Shown piece after piece: positions 17,963 to 25,345 of a stretch of 64,000 bases of DNA (the first letter of the stretch is position 1; each line of letters starts with the position of its first letter). The position numbers and the translations under genes were made by a program. Location: assembly GCA_013619155.1 (NCBI GenBank), contig JABXKT010000005.1, positions 1 through 64,000 of the forward strand, given 5' to 3'. This DNA comes from Desulfobacteraceae bacterium. GTDB lineage: Bacteria > Desulfobacterota > Desulfobacteria > Desulfobacterales > Desulfolunaceae. The notes beneath the pieces are model-generated. The model had not been told where the DNA came from. It made no database searches and saw only the letters and a program-made list of their open reading frames with translations.

Positions 17963-18469
17963 ATGAGAGATATGACCATGAAAGCATCGTATATCGGTGA
18001 GTTGCTCTCCCGTGGGAGCATTGTGATTACCACGGAATCCGCCGAGGAGACCATGGCGGTGGGGCGACTCCTGGGGGAGGCCGTTTCGGGCCCCCTCGTC
18101 ATGACCCTTACGGGGGACTTGGGCAGTGGTAAGACCTGTTTTGCCCGTGGCTTTGCCAGGGGCTTGGGGGTGGATACCGCCTATGCCGTCACCAGTCCAA
18201 CCTACACCATCGTCAATGAATATCCGGGACGATGGCCCCTCTTTCACCTCGACCTCTACCGGCTGGGGGGCGAGGATGAGCTCGAAGAGATCGGGTATCG
18301 GGATCTGCTTCAGGAAGGGGGGGTGATCGTGGTGGAGTGGCCTGAGCGGGTAGATGATGAGGTATTGGGTACCGACCTGACCCTTGAGATGCGGGAGGAG
18401 GGGCCGGATGAACGCGTGATTACCATGAAATGTTTGCATGCGAATGTGGACTTGACGGAACGAATCTGA
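17963..18469 (+). CDS. tsaE: TsaE, tRNA threonylcarbamoyladenosine synthesis ATPase
   Basis: P-loop ATPase partner of TsaB-TsaD in t6A37 tRNA modification. Visible motifs are Walker A GDLGSGKT (about residue 51), SPTYTIVNEY (about 79) and FHLDLYRLGGEDELEEIG (about 94-111), then EWPER. About 168 residues, as expected. Three in-frame ATGs (17963, 17972, 17978) are possible. The last has a GAGAG at good distance, so the true protein may be five residues shorter. Confidence 0.9.
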   Translation: MRDMTMKASYIGELLSRGSIVITTESAEETMAVGRLLGEAVSGPLVMTLTGDLGSGKTCFARGFARGLGVDTAYAVTSPTYTIVNEYPGRWPLFHLDLYRLGGEDELEEIGYRDLLQEGGVIVVEWPERVDDEVLGTDLTLEMREEGPDERVITMKCLHANVDLTERI

Positions 18470-18895
18470 TACAAGACGCTGAAACATATACGGGTTTTGC
18501 ACTTTCGTGCGAACCTTAGATAAAGCAGGGCATCTCACGTGTGTGGGGTGCCTCTTTCGCGGTATCCACCGCGAGGGATGAATTAAATTTTCTCTATGTA
18601 TACGACCTGCCTTGACTCTTGGGGCCGGGGTGATGTGTACGTGGATAGCCGGTGTTGGAAGCCTCCTGTCATCTCCTGCCGGCCGAATAGCCGCAGGCCA
18701 TGATAAGCGAGGCGAGGGTGGCGTGCTCTTTAGTATTGCGAGGCCATCGGTATCACTCCGACGACAAAATGAGTCAGGCGGCCACGGATATCTCTTTTCC
18801 TCTCCCGGAAGCGGAATGAGAGGGACGGATTTATTGGGGGCGGTAGGGCCTTGTCGTCGGGTATGAATTGCGAATCTGTTCGTTATGGAGAAACA
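18470..18895. other. 426-base leader region of lysC
   Basis: No gene supported. A TCGCGGT-ATCC-ACCGCGA stem-loop lies at 18557-18574 without a T-run. The region is long enough to hold a regulatory leader for lysC, but I could not match it to the lysine riboswitch consensus. Confidence 0.35.
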
Positions 18896-20113
18896 ATGGC
18901 ACTGATCGTACAAAAATATGGCGGCACATCCGTCGGAGATTTAGATCGCATAAAAAATGTGGCCGCGCGCGTTGCCAAGAGCTTTGATGAGGGAAATGAC
19001 GTGGTGGTGGTTCTTTCGGCCATGACCGGCGTCACCGATACCTTGCTTGCCATGGCCCACCAGGCTTCAGGCAAGCCCTGCAAGCGGGAGTTGGATGTTC
19101 TCCTCTCCACCGGTGAGCAGACGACGGTCTCCTTGATGGCCATGGCACTCCAGGACATGGGGTATAAAGCGGAGTCCCTTCTGGGATTTCAGGCCGATAT
19201 TCATACGGATAACGGTGCCGGCAAGGCGCGGATCATGAGTATCGGTGGTGGGCGTATCAAGGCCCTTCTGGCCGAGAAGAAGATTGTCGTGGTGGCCGGT
19301 TTTCAAGGCGTGGATGTCGATGGCAATATCACCACCCTGGGCCGTGGCGGTTCCGATACCTCAGCCGTGGCCATTGCTGCCTCCATCAAAGCCGATGCGT
19401 GTGAAATTTATACCGACGTGGATGGTATCTATACCACCGACCCCCGGATTTGCGACAAGGCAAGGAAACTGGACAGGATCTCCTACGATGAGATGCTTGA
19501 GATGGCAAGCTTAGGGGCCAAGGTCCTTCAGATTCGTTCCGTGGGTTTTGCCAAGAAATACAATGTTCCGATTCACGTCAGATCATCTTTCAATGAGGAG
19601 AAAGGGACCATGGTTGTTAACGAAGATTCCGGAATGGAGCAGTTGGTTGTCTCCGGTATCACCCTGGATAAAAACGAAGCACGTATCACTGTCAAGCGGG
19701 TTCCGGATCAGCCCGGCGTCTCTGCCAAGATCTTTTCTCCCCTTGCCAAGGCGGGTATTCAGGTGGATATGATTATCCAGAATACCCGATCCGGTGGAGA
19801 GACGGACCTGACCTTTACCGTGACCAAGACTGATTATAGGGAAGCCATTGATATCACCAAGGCGGTGGCGAAAGAGCTTGGGGGTAAAGAGGTGCTGGTC
19901 GCCGATGATATCGCCAAGGTCTCTGTCATTGGGGTGGGCATGAAGAACCACTCTGGGGTGGCCTCCCGTATGTTTCAGTCTCTGGCCGATGAGAATATCA
20001 ACATTCGCCTCATCACCACCAGTGAGATCCGTATCTCATGCGTTATCGATGAGCGCTATGCTGAACTGGCCGTGCGTATTCTTCATAATGAATTTTTTAA
20101 AGATGAAGAGTAG
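18896..20113 (+). CDS. lysC: Aspartate kinase (LysC), monofunctional
   Basis: First step of the aspartate family (Lys, Thr, Met). Amino-acid kinase domain begins with VQKYGGTSVG (residues 5-14). TLGRGGSDTSAVAIA (about 153-167) and the DVDGIYTTDPR segment follow. Two C-terminal ACT regions (about 265-330 and 345-400; VSVIGVGMKNHSGVASRMF) give feedback control by end products. 405 residues is typical of the alpha/beta class. The start at 18896 follows TATGGAGAAACA, and an upstream in-frame start at 18851 has no such site. It ends at a strong terminator. Confidence 0.95.
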   Translation: MALIVQKYGGTSVGDLDRIKNVAARVAKSFDEGNDVVVVLSAMTGVTDTLLAMAHQASGKPCKRELDVLLSTGEQTTVSLMAMALQDMGYKAESLLGFQADIHTDNGAGKARIMSIGGGRIKALLAEKKIVVVAGFQGVDVDGNITTLGRGGSDTSAVAIAASIKADACEIYTDVDGIYTTDPRICDKARKLDRISYDEMLEMASLGAKVLQIRSVGFAKKYNVPIHVRSSFNEEKGTMVVNEDSGMEQLVVSGITLDKNEARITVKRVPDQPGVSAKIFSPLAKAGIQVDMIIQNTRSGGETDLTFTVTKTDYREAIDITKAVAKELGGKEVLVADDIAKVSVIGVGMKNHSGVASRMFQSLADENINIRLITTSEIRISCVIDERYAELAVRILHNEFFKDEE

Positions 20114-20141
20114 GGGTCGATAAAAAAATGGTATAAAAAAA

Positions 20142-20170
20142 GGCCCGCCATGATGGCGGGCCTTTTTTTT
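20142..20170. terminator. bidirectional terminator between lysC and the PilZ gene
   Basis: GGCCCGCCA-TGA-TGGCGGGCC stem with A-run before and eight T after. It lies between converging genes and can serve both. Confidence 0.9.
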
Positions 20171-20205
20171 ATGCATTTGAGGGTGCCTTAAGGGGGCCTC
20201 TTTTT

Positions 20206-20610
20206 TTAGACGGAGAGGGGGGTGGTGATGGCGTGGTCAAAGGTGACGGCAAACCCTTGTGCCTCCTCCCGAACCACGGCGCCGGAGGTTCTGAGAGATT
20301 TCCCCCTGGGCATATCGCAGGTGAGGAGGATATTTTCTCCGGCATCGGCCACATCCGGGGTGTCGATAAAGACACCGGATGTGCTGATATTCCTCGTGAA
20401 CCCTGTGTAAACCTTTCCCTTGATCACATAGGTAGCCTCCCCATGGTGGTCAAGCCGCCGTGATTTTCTCTTATTCTTCACGTGGATCTTCTCCACAAGA
20501 TCGAGAAGTCCCATGATCTCATCGTGGTTCATTTTGAGGATATAGCCAATAAGACGAGCTGTGGCATCAGACATGGATGGCTTTTTTGGGGCGGGGGCTT
20601 GTTTTCGCAT
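20206..20610 (-). CDS. PilZ domain protein
   Basis: A 134-residue protein whose C-terminal 85 residues form a PilZ domain, a receptor for the second messenger cyclic di-GMP. The ligand motif pair is visible: RKSRR (about residues 49-53, the RxxxR element) and NISTSGVFID (about 74-83, the D/NxSxxG element). The N-terminal 45 residues are helical and of unknown role. Cyclic di-GMP binding therefore looks likely. The target process cannot be told. AGGA lies just before the start. A 22-bp palindrome lies 55 bases upstream. Confidence 0.85.
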   Translation of the reverse strand: MRKQAPAPKKPSMSDATARLIGYILKMNHDEIMGLLDLVEKIHVKNKRKSRRLDHHGEATYVIKGKVYTGFTRNISTSGVFIDTPDVADAGENILLTCDMPRGKSLRTSGAVVREEAQGFAVTFDHAITTPLSV

Positions 20611-20664
20611 AGATCCTAAAGTGGCGCATAACTATTTGTGAATGGAAAAGAAATAATTCGTGCC

Positions 20665-20686
20665 TTAGATATATGTATATATCTAA
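20665..20686. promoter_or_regulatory. 22-bp palindrome upstream of the PilZ gene, candidate operator
   Basis: Arms TTAGATATAT and ATATATCTAA are perfect inverted repeats separated by GT. It sits 55 bases before the PilZ start (minus strand) and about 120 bases beyond the rbgA stop. No T-run on the correct side, so an operator seems likelier than a terminator. Confidence 0.5.
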
Positions 20687-20804
20687 ATGATATGGTATCT
20701 ATTTGTCAATTTATTATCACTGATATTTTATCGTGGATATGGGGGGGAGGGGGCGGCGAGAGAGGCCCCTTGTTTTTTATGGCGTCTCCCTCGCGTCGTA
20801 TTTT

Positions 20805-21668
20805 TTAATCGATATCTTGCTTGTCTTCGTTTTTATAATCTTCAGGCCAGTCCAGGGAGATACGGCCCAAGTCGCCGGCTTTGATCTCCTTGCAGACAAT
20901 TTCGGCGGCCTTGTGCATATCCACGATACCCCCTTTTCGCAGGCATCCTCGTTTTTTTCCAATCTCGGCCAGGAGATCCAGCCCCTCTTCGGGGATGACT
21001 TTCAGCTTGTACCGAGCGATCACCAGATCTCGGTAGTGGGTGAGAAGATCGATGACAGCCTGGGGGGCGACCTCCAGAAAGTCCAGGGCCGTATCCCGGA
21101 CGGCACCGGTGGCCCCTAAGCGGATGCCTCCTCGCCGGTCGGCTAAGTTGGGCCAGAGCACGCCGGGGGTGTCGGAAATGTCAAAACCCGAACGCCCCCC
21201 CTCGATACGGACATTTTGCTGGTGTTTGGTCACGGCAGGTTCATCCCCTGTCTTGGCGACTTTACGTCCGGCCAGGGTGTTGATGAAGGTGGATTTTCCC
21301 ACATTGGGAATACCCACCACAAGGGCCCTGACCCCTCGCCTCAGCTCCGAAGGAGCCAGGGAGATGGCCAGGCTCTTGACCTTCTCGGCCTCTTTTTTTT
21401 TCAGGGCCTCGATGGCGATGGCGCGGACCCCTGTCTCCTTTTCCATGGTCTCGATCCAGCGTGCTGTGACTTCTGGATCAGCCAGATCTTTTTTGTTGAG
21501 GATACGGATACAGGGTTTATTGCCCCTTAGCTCCTTGAGCATGGGGTTTGAACTGGATATTGGGATGCGGGCATCAAGAACCTCGATGACCACATCCACT
21601 TTTTGCAGTGCTTCGCGAATCTCATCGCTCGCTTTCTTCATATGGCCGGGGTACCACTGGACCGCCAT
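20805..21668 (-). CDS. rbgA: RbgA/YlqF ribosome biogenesis GTPase
   Basis: Circularly permuted GTPase that helps late assembly of the 50S subunit. The permuted motif order is visible: G4 NKKD (about residue 58) before G1 GIPNVGKST (about 118-126), G2 region TKHQQN, and G3 DTPG (about 166). The opening AVQWYPGHMKKA is the family hallmark. 287 residues is normal. The start follows AAGGAGGCAAT. The downstream neighbour (PilZ) is probably a separate unit. Confidence 0.93.
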   Translation of the reverse strand: MAVQWYPGHMKKASDEIREALQKVDVVIEVLDARIPISSSNPMLKELRGNKPCIRILNKKDLADPEVTARWIETMEKETGVRAIAIEALKKKEAEKVKSLAISLAPSELRRGVRALVVGIPNVGKSTFINTLAGRKVAKTGDEPAVTKHQQNVRIEGGRSGFDISDTPGVLWPNLADRRGGIRLGATGAVRDTALDFLEVAPQAVIDLLTHYRDLVIARYKLKVIPEEGLDLLAEIGKKRGCLRKGGIVDMHKAAEIVCKEIKAGDLGRISLDWPEDYKNEDKQDID

Positions 21669-22131
21669 ATTGCCTCCTTGCCGGTTGCGATATTATGAAC
21701 CGCAGATGCACTCTCCTGCTATTTTAGGAGGGCCATCGTGCAGAGTCTGTGCATGGTCACGGGCACCGATCTTTTTGCGGCCGGTGCCCCGTATAATGAT
21801 ATGACCTTGTGATGATGCTAAAAATTAAGTGTGTTCTTCATAGCATGGGCAGGGGGATCAATGGAATGAGATTCATCGGGGAGATATTGAAATAGCCATC
21901 GCTTTGTGCCACAAATAGAAGGCCATGGTTTTGCCTCTGGGAGAGGGGGCGGTGTGAGGGCATTCATTCACACCGGATTCACCCTCGACGCGTGGTGTCG
22001 TGCCCCTTTTTGAAAGTGGGGCGGCCTTTTTTTGTGGGAATCTTCCGGGGATGGCATCGATATCTCACTCTCCAGGCAGGGGCCCCTGGCATGCCTGTAA
22101 ATTTAATGTTTAAGACTGGAGCGTAGAGAGT
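21669..22131. other. divergent gap between rbgA and fdhD
   Basis: 463 bases with no supported gene. A short imperfect dyad CAGGGGCCCCTG occurs at 22077-22088 close to fdhD. I looked for a molybdenum-cofactor riboswitch and could not match its consensus. Confidence 0.3.
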
Positions 22132-22926
22132 ATGAAAAATCATCGCGTGCACCCCGTGTGTCATATGAGGTCTGGAGCCTCTACCGAGACGGCTCACTCA
22201 CTTTTGGCCGAAGAGCCCCTCTCCATAAGGGTTCAGGGCAATCCGTATACCGTGGTAATGCGAACGCCCGGTGATGAGATCGCCCATGTGGCCGGTTTTT
22301 GTCTCGGTGAGGGAATCGCCGATACCATGAATGATGTGGGGACCCTGGCCTTTTGCGACGAGGATATCAATGTAGTCACCGTGACCCTGACCCCAGAACG
22401 GAGCCAGAAGGTTCCCGAGATCCTCGATCGACGGGGGTTTATCAGTCAGACCAGTTGCGGGATCTGCGGCAAAGAGCTCATCTCCGACCTTCGTCAGGCC
22501 ATTCCTTCCGTGGACGCCGCGCCCGTGACCTTCTCCTGTGTGAGCCGGGCCTTAGATGGGCTGGGAGATCATCAACCCTTAAGGGATATGACCCGGGCCT
22601 GCCATGCCGCCGCCCTCTTCGATGGCGACGGGACCCTTCTCTCCGTGGCCGAGGACGTCGGGCGCCACAACGCCCTGGACAAAGCCGTGGGCATGCTATT
22701 TCTTAAAAATCAGCTCTCCGGCGCCCATTTTCTCGTCCTCTCCTCACGCATCAGTTATGAGATGGTTCAAAAAGCGGCTCGGGCCGGTATCGCTATCATC
22801 GCGGCGGTCTCCCGGCCCACGGCTCTGGCCGTGGAGCTCGCCCATGATCTCAATATGACCCTTTGTTCCCTATCAAGGGAAGATGGGCTCTTTATCTACA
22901 CCCACCCGGAACGCATCACAGCCTAA
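22132..22926 (+). CDS. fdhD: FdhD, sulfurtransferase for formate dehydrogenase
   Basis: Passes sulfur from IscS to the Mo/W-bis-pyranopterin cofactor, which makes formate dehydrogenase active. The 264-residue protein has the sulfur-carrying CxxC in TSCGICGK (about residue 104-111), the N-terminal EEPLSIRVQG and GFCLGEG, and the nucleotide-cofactor motif AEDVGRHNALDK (about 176-187). No formate dehydrogenase gene lies in the window. Its presence still implies an Mo/W formate dehydrogenase elsewhere in the genome, as expected for a sulfate reducer. Confidence 0.93.
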   Translation: MKNHRVHPVCHMRSGASTETAHSLLAEEPLSIRVQGNPYTVVMRTPGDEIAHVAGFCLGEGIADTMNDVGTLAFCDEDINVVTVTLTPERSQKVPEILDRRGFISQTSCGICGKELISDLRQAIPSVDAAPVTFSCVSRALDGLGDHQPLRDMTRACHAAALFDGDGTLLSVAEDVGRHNALDKAVGMLFLKNQLSGAHFLVLSSRISYEMVQKAARAGIAIIAAVSRPTALAVELAHDLNMTLCSLSREDGLFIYTHPERITA

Positions 22927-22962
22927 GAAGAGAAAAATAGTAACGATTCAGCACAAAAGAAT

Positions 22963-23296
22963 GCCTCCGGCGGCCAGGGAATAAATTCTCTGGATCCAAG
23001 TTTTTTGAATATGACGGGCCAAAGGCCCGTCATATCTGCTTAAAAAAACGTCTTACAGGGATGTCTGCCATCCGTTTTTGCGGTGTTTTTTGAGAAAAAT
23101 ACCCTGTAAGGCATCGCCTTAGGGCTCTGGCAAAAAACAGATAAACAGATCTCATAAGAATGCCGCTGTGATTTGGCCCGAGGCACGAGGGGTAACGCGC
23201 ATTCGCCTTTGATTCTTCAGTTAAATTAGCATGATTTAACGAAACCTGTTCGGCAACCTTTTCAAAAGGTTGGCTCCCGGCAGGGCCGCCGGAGGC
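22963..23296 (+). repeat. intergenic repeat family, copy B (full length)
   Basis: Begins GCCTCCGGCGGCC (22963-22975) and ends with its complement GGGCCGCCGGAGGC (23283-23296). Inside are a hairpin with arms ATATGACGGGCC / GGCCCGTCATAT around AAA (23009-23035), then TAAAAAAACGTCTTACAGG (also in copy E), a copy of the second block (23165-23205), and AACCTTTT/AAAAGGTT followed by GGCTCCCGGCAGGGCC. It occupies the gap between the convergent fdhD and the fibronectin-III gene. Confidence 0.85.
23165..23205 (+). repeat. second repeat block, copy inside B
   Basis: CTGTGATTTGGCCCGAGG followed by CACGAGGGGTAACGCGC. Matches 43424 and 63717. Confidence 0.7.
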
Positions 23297-23343
23297 CTCC
23301 CTTTTTGTATGTTTTATTTTTGCTCCGGCCCTTAAGGCATCGC

Positions 23344-25107
23344 CTAATAGATAAAGAAGATGCCGGCGCTGAAGCGCCACCCGCCGAGATCGGGGGTATT
23401 TTTTCCGAAACGATCGATGACGGAGTAGACCGTTTCGAGGATCACTCCGGCTCTGTGGTCAAAGGCCTTATCGGTGGTGAGCAGTTTGACCCCGGCGCGT
23501 CCGTGGTACCCCCCCACTCCAAAGTCCCCCTCGTCCTCCCCGTCGATGGTGATTCCCTCGCTTTTTTCCCGGTAGTACCAGTAGTCGAGCCCGCCCCCAC
23601 CGAAGAGGATAACCTCGGGGGTGAGGGGTGTCTCCCAGGTGAGGGCCGCCGAGAGGGGGGCCAGGGTGAGGGTGGTCTCTGCGCCGCTCTCCCCCCCTGT
23701 GCCCGTGCGTTTTTTCCCTGTGTGTTTTTCATAACCCGCCTCCAGCCCCAGGTGGAGTCCAGAGATGAGGTGCCGCTGGTAGGAGAGGGTGAAGGTGGCC
23801 TCATCACCGTCGTAGATATCTTTGAAATGTGCATCCGAAGGGGAGTGGATGCCCCCCTTGATGGCGACGGTGTTCTCGCCTGCATGGCCTGGGATGGGGG
23901 CCATCACGAGGAGGATGATGACCATGAGCGGCCAGAGGCTGCGGTGTTTTTTGAGACAGACACCCAGGGCGATGCCCAGAAGGATGAGGAGGCGAGAGGG
24001 GCTTATAGTGGGGCGATCCCCCGTGGCGGTGGTGACGAAACAGCCCCCGTCAAAATCGGTATCTGGGCCCAGGAGGCCTTTAATCTCTTCGACGAGGATG
24101 GCGGCGCTCTGGGATTGGGGGCTTTCATTGTCACTGATGTCCACGGCTGAGACCTCGAAGGTGTAGCGGGTGTCGAGGCTCAGTCCGGAGATGATTACCG
24201 CCTCGGTGGGTAAGAAAATCTGGTCTTGGCCGTCGTTCAGGGTCTCGTAATGGATGCGGTAGTGCTTTAAGTCGGCCATACCCTCGTTGTTTCCGGTGAC
24301 GGTAAGTTCCACCGCTTGATTTTCGAGGAGCTGAAGGGCTGGAGCATCTGGGGTATTGGGGGCCAGAGAGTCGGTGGTCGTGCCGATATCGAAGGTATCC
24401 ACAACCAGTCCGGTCGATGGGGGAGAGCTCCCCAGGTCGCTGATGGCCGTCACCGTGAACCGGTAGCGAGTGGTGGCCTCAAGGCCTAAGAAGGTTGCCA
24501 CCGGGGCATCTAAGAGGATGGGTGCTCCGGGGGTGATAGGGGTCGGGGTGAAGGCGTCGCCCCCCTTTTTTTCGACGGTGACGGCATAGGCGGTGACCTC
24601 ATTCTCCGTATCCGCTTGCCAGGAGAGGGTGATGGCGACATCGCTACGGCTCGTCAGGACGAGCCCTGATGGGGGTGAGGGGACGGTTCTGGCGGCCTCA
24701 GTGGTGGCGGAGGCGTTGGTGGAGAGGGCGCTCTCCGATTCCACGGTGTTTATCTTCTCAAAGGAGGCGATGGCCACATGATAGGTGGTCTCGGAGTCCA
24801 GGGAGACGCCGCTCTCTCCATCGGTCAGGGTGAAGCTCATCGTCTCACCCGAGGCGGGGGAGGAGGCGCCAAGTTCCGCGTTGGAGCGCTTGAGTGGATT
24901 ATCTTTCGAGGTGACCGTGGCCGCATCGGTGCCCCAGTAAAGGGTGTACCCATCGGCATCGGCAACGGCCGTCCAGTCGACCTTGATGGTGGTGGCGCCC
25001 GGTGTGAGGGTGGGGGTCTCTGGGATGGCGGGTGCCGCTTCCGTGGGGAGGGGCATGAGAAGGATTGTGAGGAGAAAGAGGGCGTGGCCGATGATGGATT
25101 TTTTCAT
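23344..25107 (-). CDS. secreted fibronectin type III protein fused to an outer-membrane beta-barrel
   Basis: 587 residues. An N-terminal signal peptide (MKKSIIGHALFLLTILLMPLPTEA) is followed by three fibronectin type III-like repeats (about 28-130, 140-237 and 248-345). A GGCFVTTATG motif at about residue 354-363 resembles the CFI-box that usually marks a C-terminal sorting tail. A membrane helix (LLILLGIALGVCLKK) and then a second signal-like segment ending ...IPGHA (about 412) come next. The last 175 residues look like an outer-membrane beta-barrel, with alternating hydrophobic strands and the final GWRFSAGIFFIY. It reads as two secreted proteins joined in one frame. Function unknown. The start follows GGGAGCCCCC. 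Confidence 0.65.
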   Translation of the reverse strand: MKKSIIGHALFLLTILLMPLPTEAAPAIPETPTLTPGATTIKVDWTAVADADGYTLYWGTDAATVTSKDNPLKRSNAELGASSPASGETMSFTLTDGESGVSLDSETTYHVAIASFEKINTVESESALSTNASATTEAARTVPSPPSGLVLTSRSDVAITLSWQADTENEVTAYAVTVEKKGGDAFTPTPITPGAPILLDAPVATFLGLEATTRYRFTVTAISDLGSSPPSTGLVVDTFDIGTTTDSLAPNTPDAPALQLLENQAVELTVTGNNEGMADLKHYRIHYETLNDGQDQIFLPTEAVIISGLSLDTRYTFEVSAVDISDNESPQSQSAAILVEEIKGLLGPDTDFDGGCFVTTATGDRPTISPSRLLILLGIALGVCLKKHRSLWPLMVIILLVMAPIPGHAGENTVAIKGGIHSPSDAHFKDIYDGDEATFTLSYQRHLISGLHLGLEAGYEKHTGKKRTGTGGESGAETTLTLAPLSAALTWETPLTPEVILFGGGGLDYWYYREKSEGITIDGEDEGDFGVGGYHGRAGVKLLTTDKAFDHRAGVILETVYSVIDRFGKNTPDLGGWRFSAGIFFIY

Positions 25108-25294
25108 GGGGGCTCCCGGGGGTGTGTGGACGGGTTTTTTTCTGGTGTATGAGGGCCTTTTTGGCCGTGACTTTGAGATTTTACTGGCTCTTTTGCTCGG
25201 TGTCCATACTTTCTCCCGTATCAGTGGAATCGTTCATTTTGTCAATGTATCTCGCGGCCTGTTGTTTTTCGATGGAATATTAACGCCGAAGATA

Positions 25295-25336
25295 CTCTCC
25301 CATGACGGGCGGTGATCACCCCCCGCCATGGGAGAG
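25295..25336. terminator. long hairpin after the activase gene
   Basis: CTCTCCCATG (25295-25304) pairs with CATGGGAGAG (25327-25336), with a further GGCGG/CCGCC stem inside. It lies 10 bases past the activase stop on the minus strand but has no T-run, so it may be a processing or mRNA-stabilising hairpin. Confidence 0.5.
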
Positions 25337-25345
25337 GTGTATTGG

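Noticed and set aside
18470-18895. lysine riboswitch upstream of lysC
   Set aside because: The leader is long enough, but the conserved core elements of the L-box could not be aligned.
17714-18913. 399-residue open frame on the minus strand
   Set aside because: Covers tsaE and the lysC leader in the wrong direction, with no recognisable domain.
23030-23380. 116-residue open frame on the minus strand
   Set aside because: Lies wholly in repeat copy B. Its peptide (ASGGPAGSQPF...) recurs in other copies, so it is translated repeat, not a gene.
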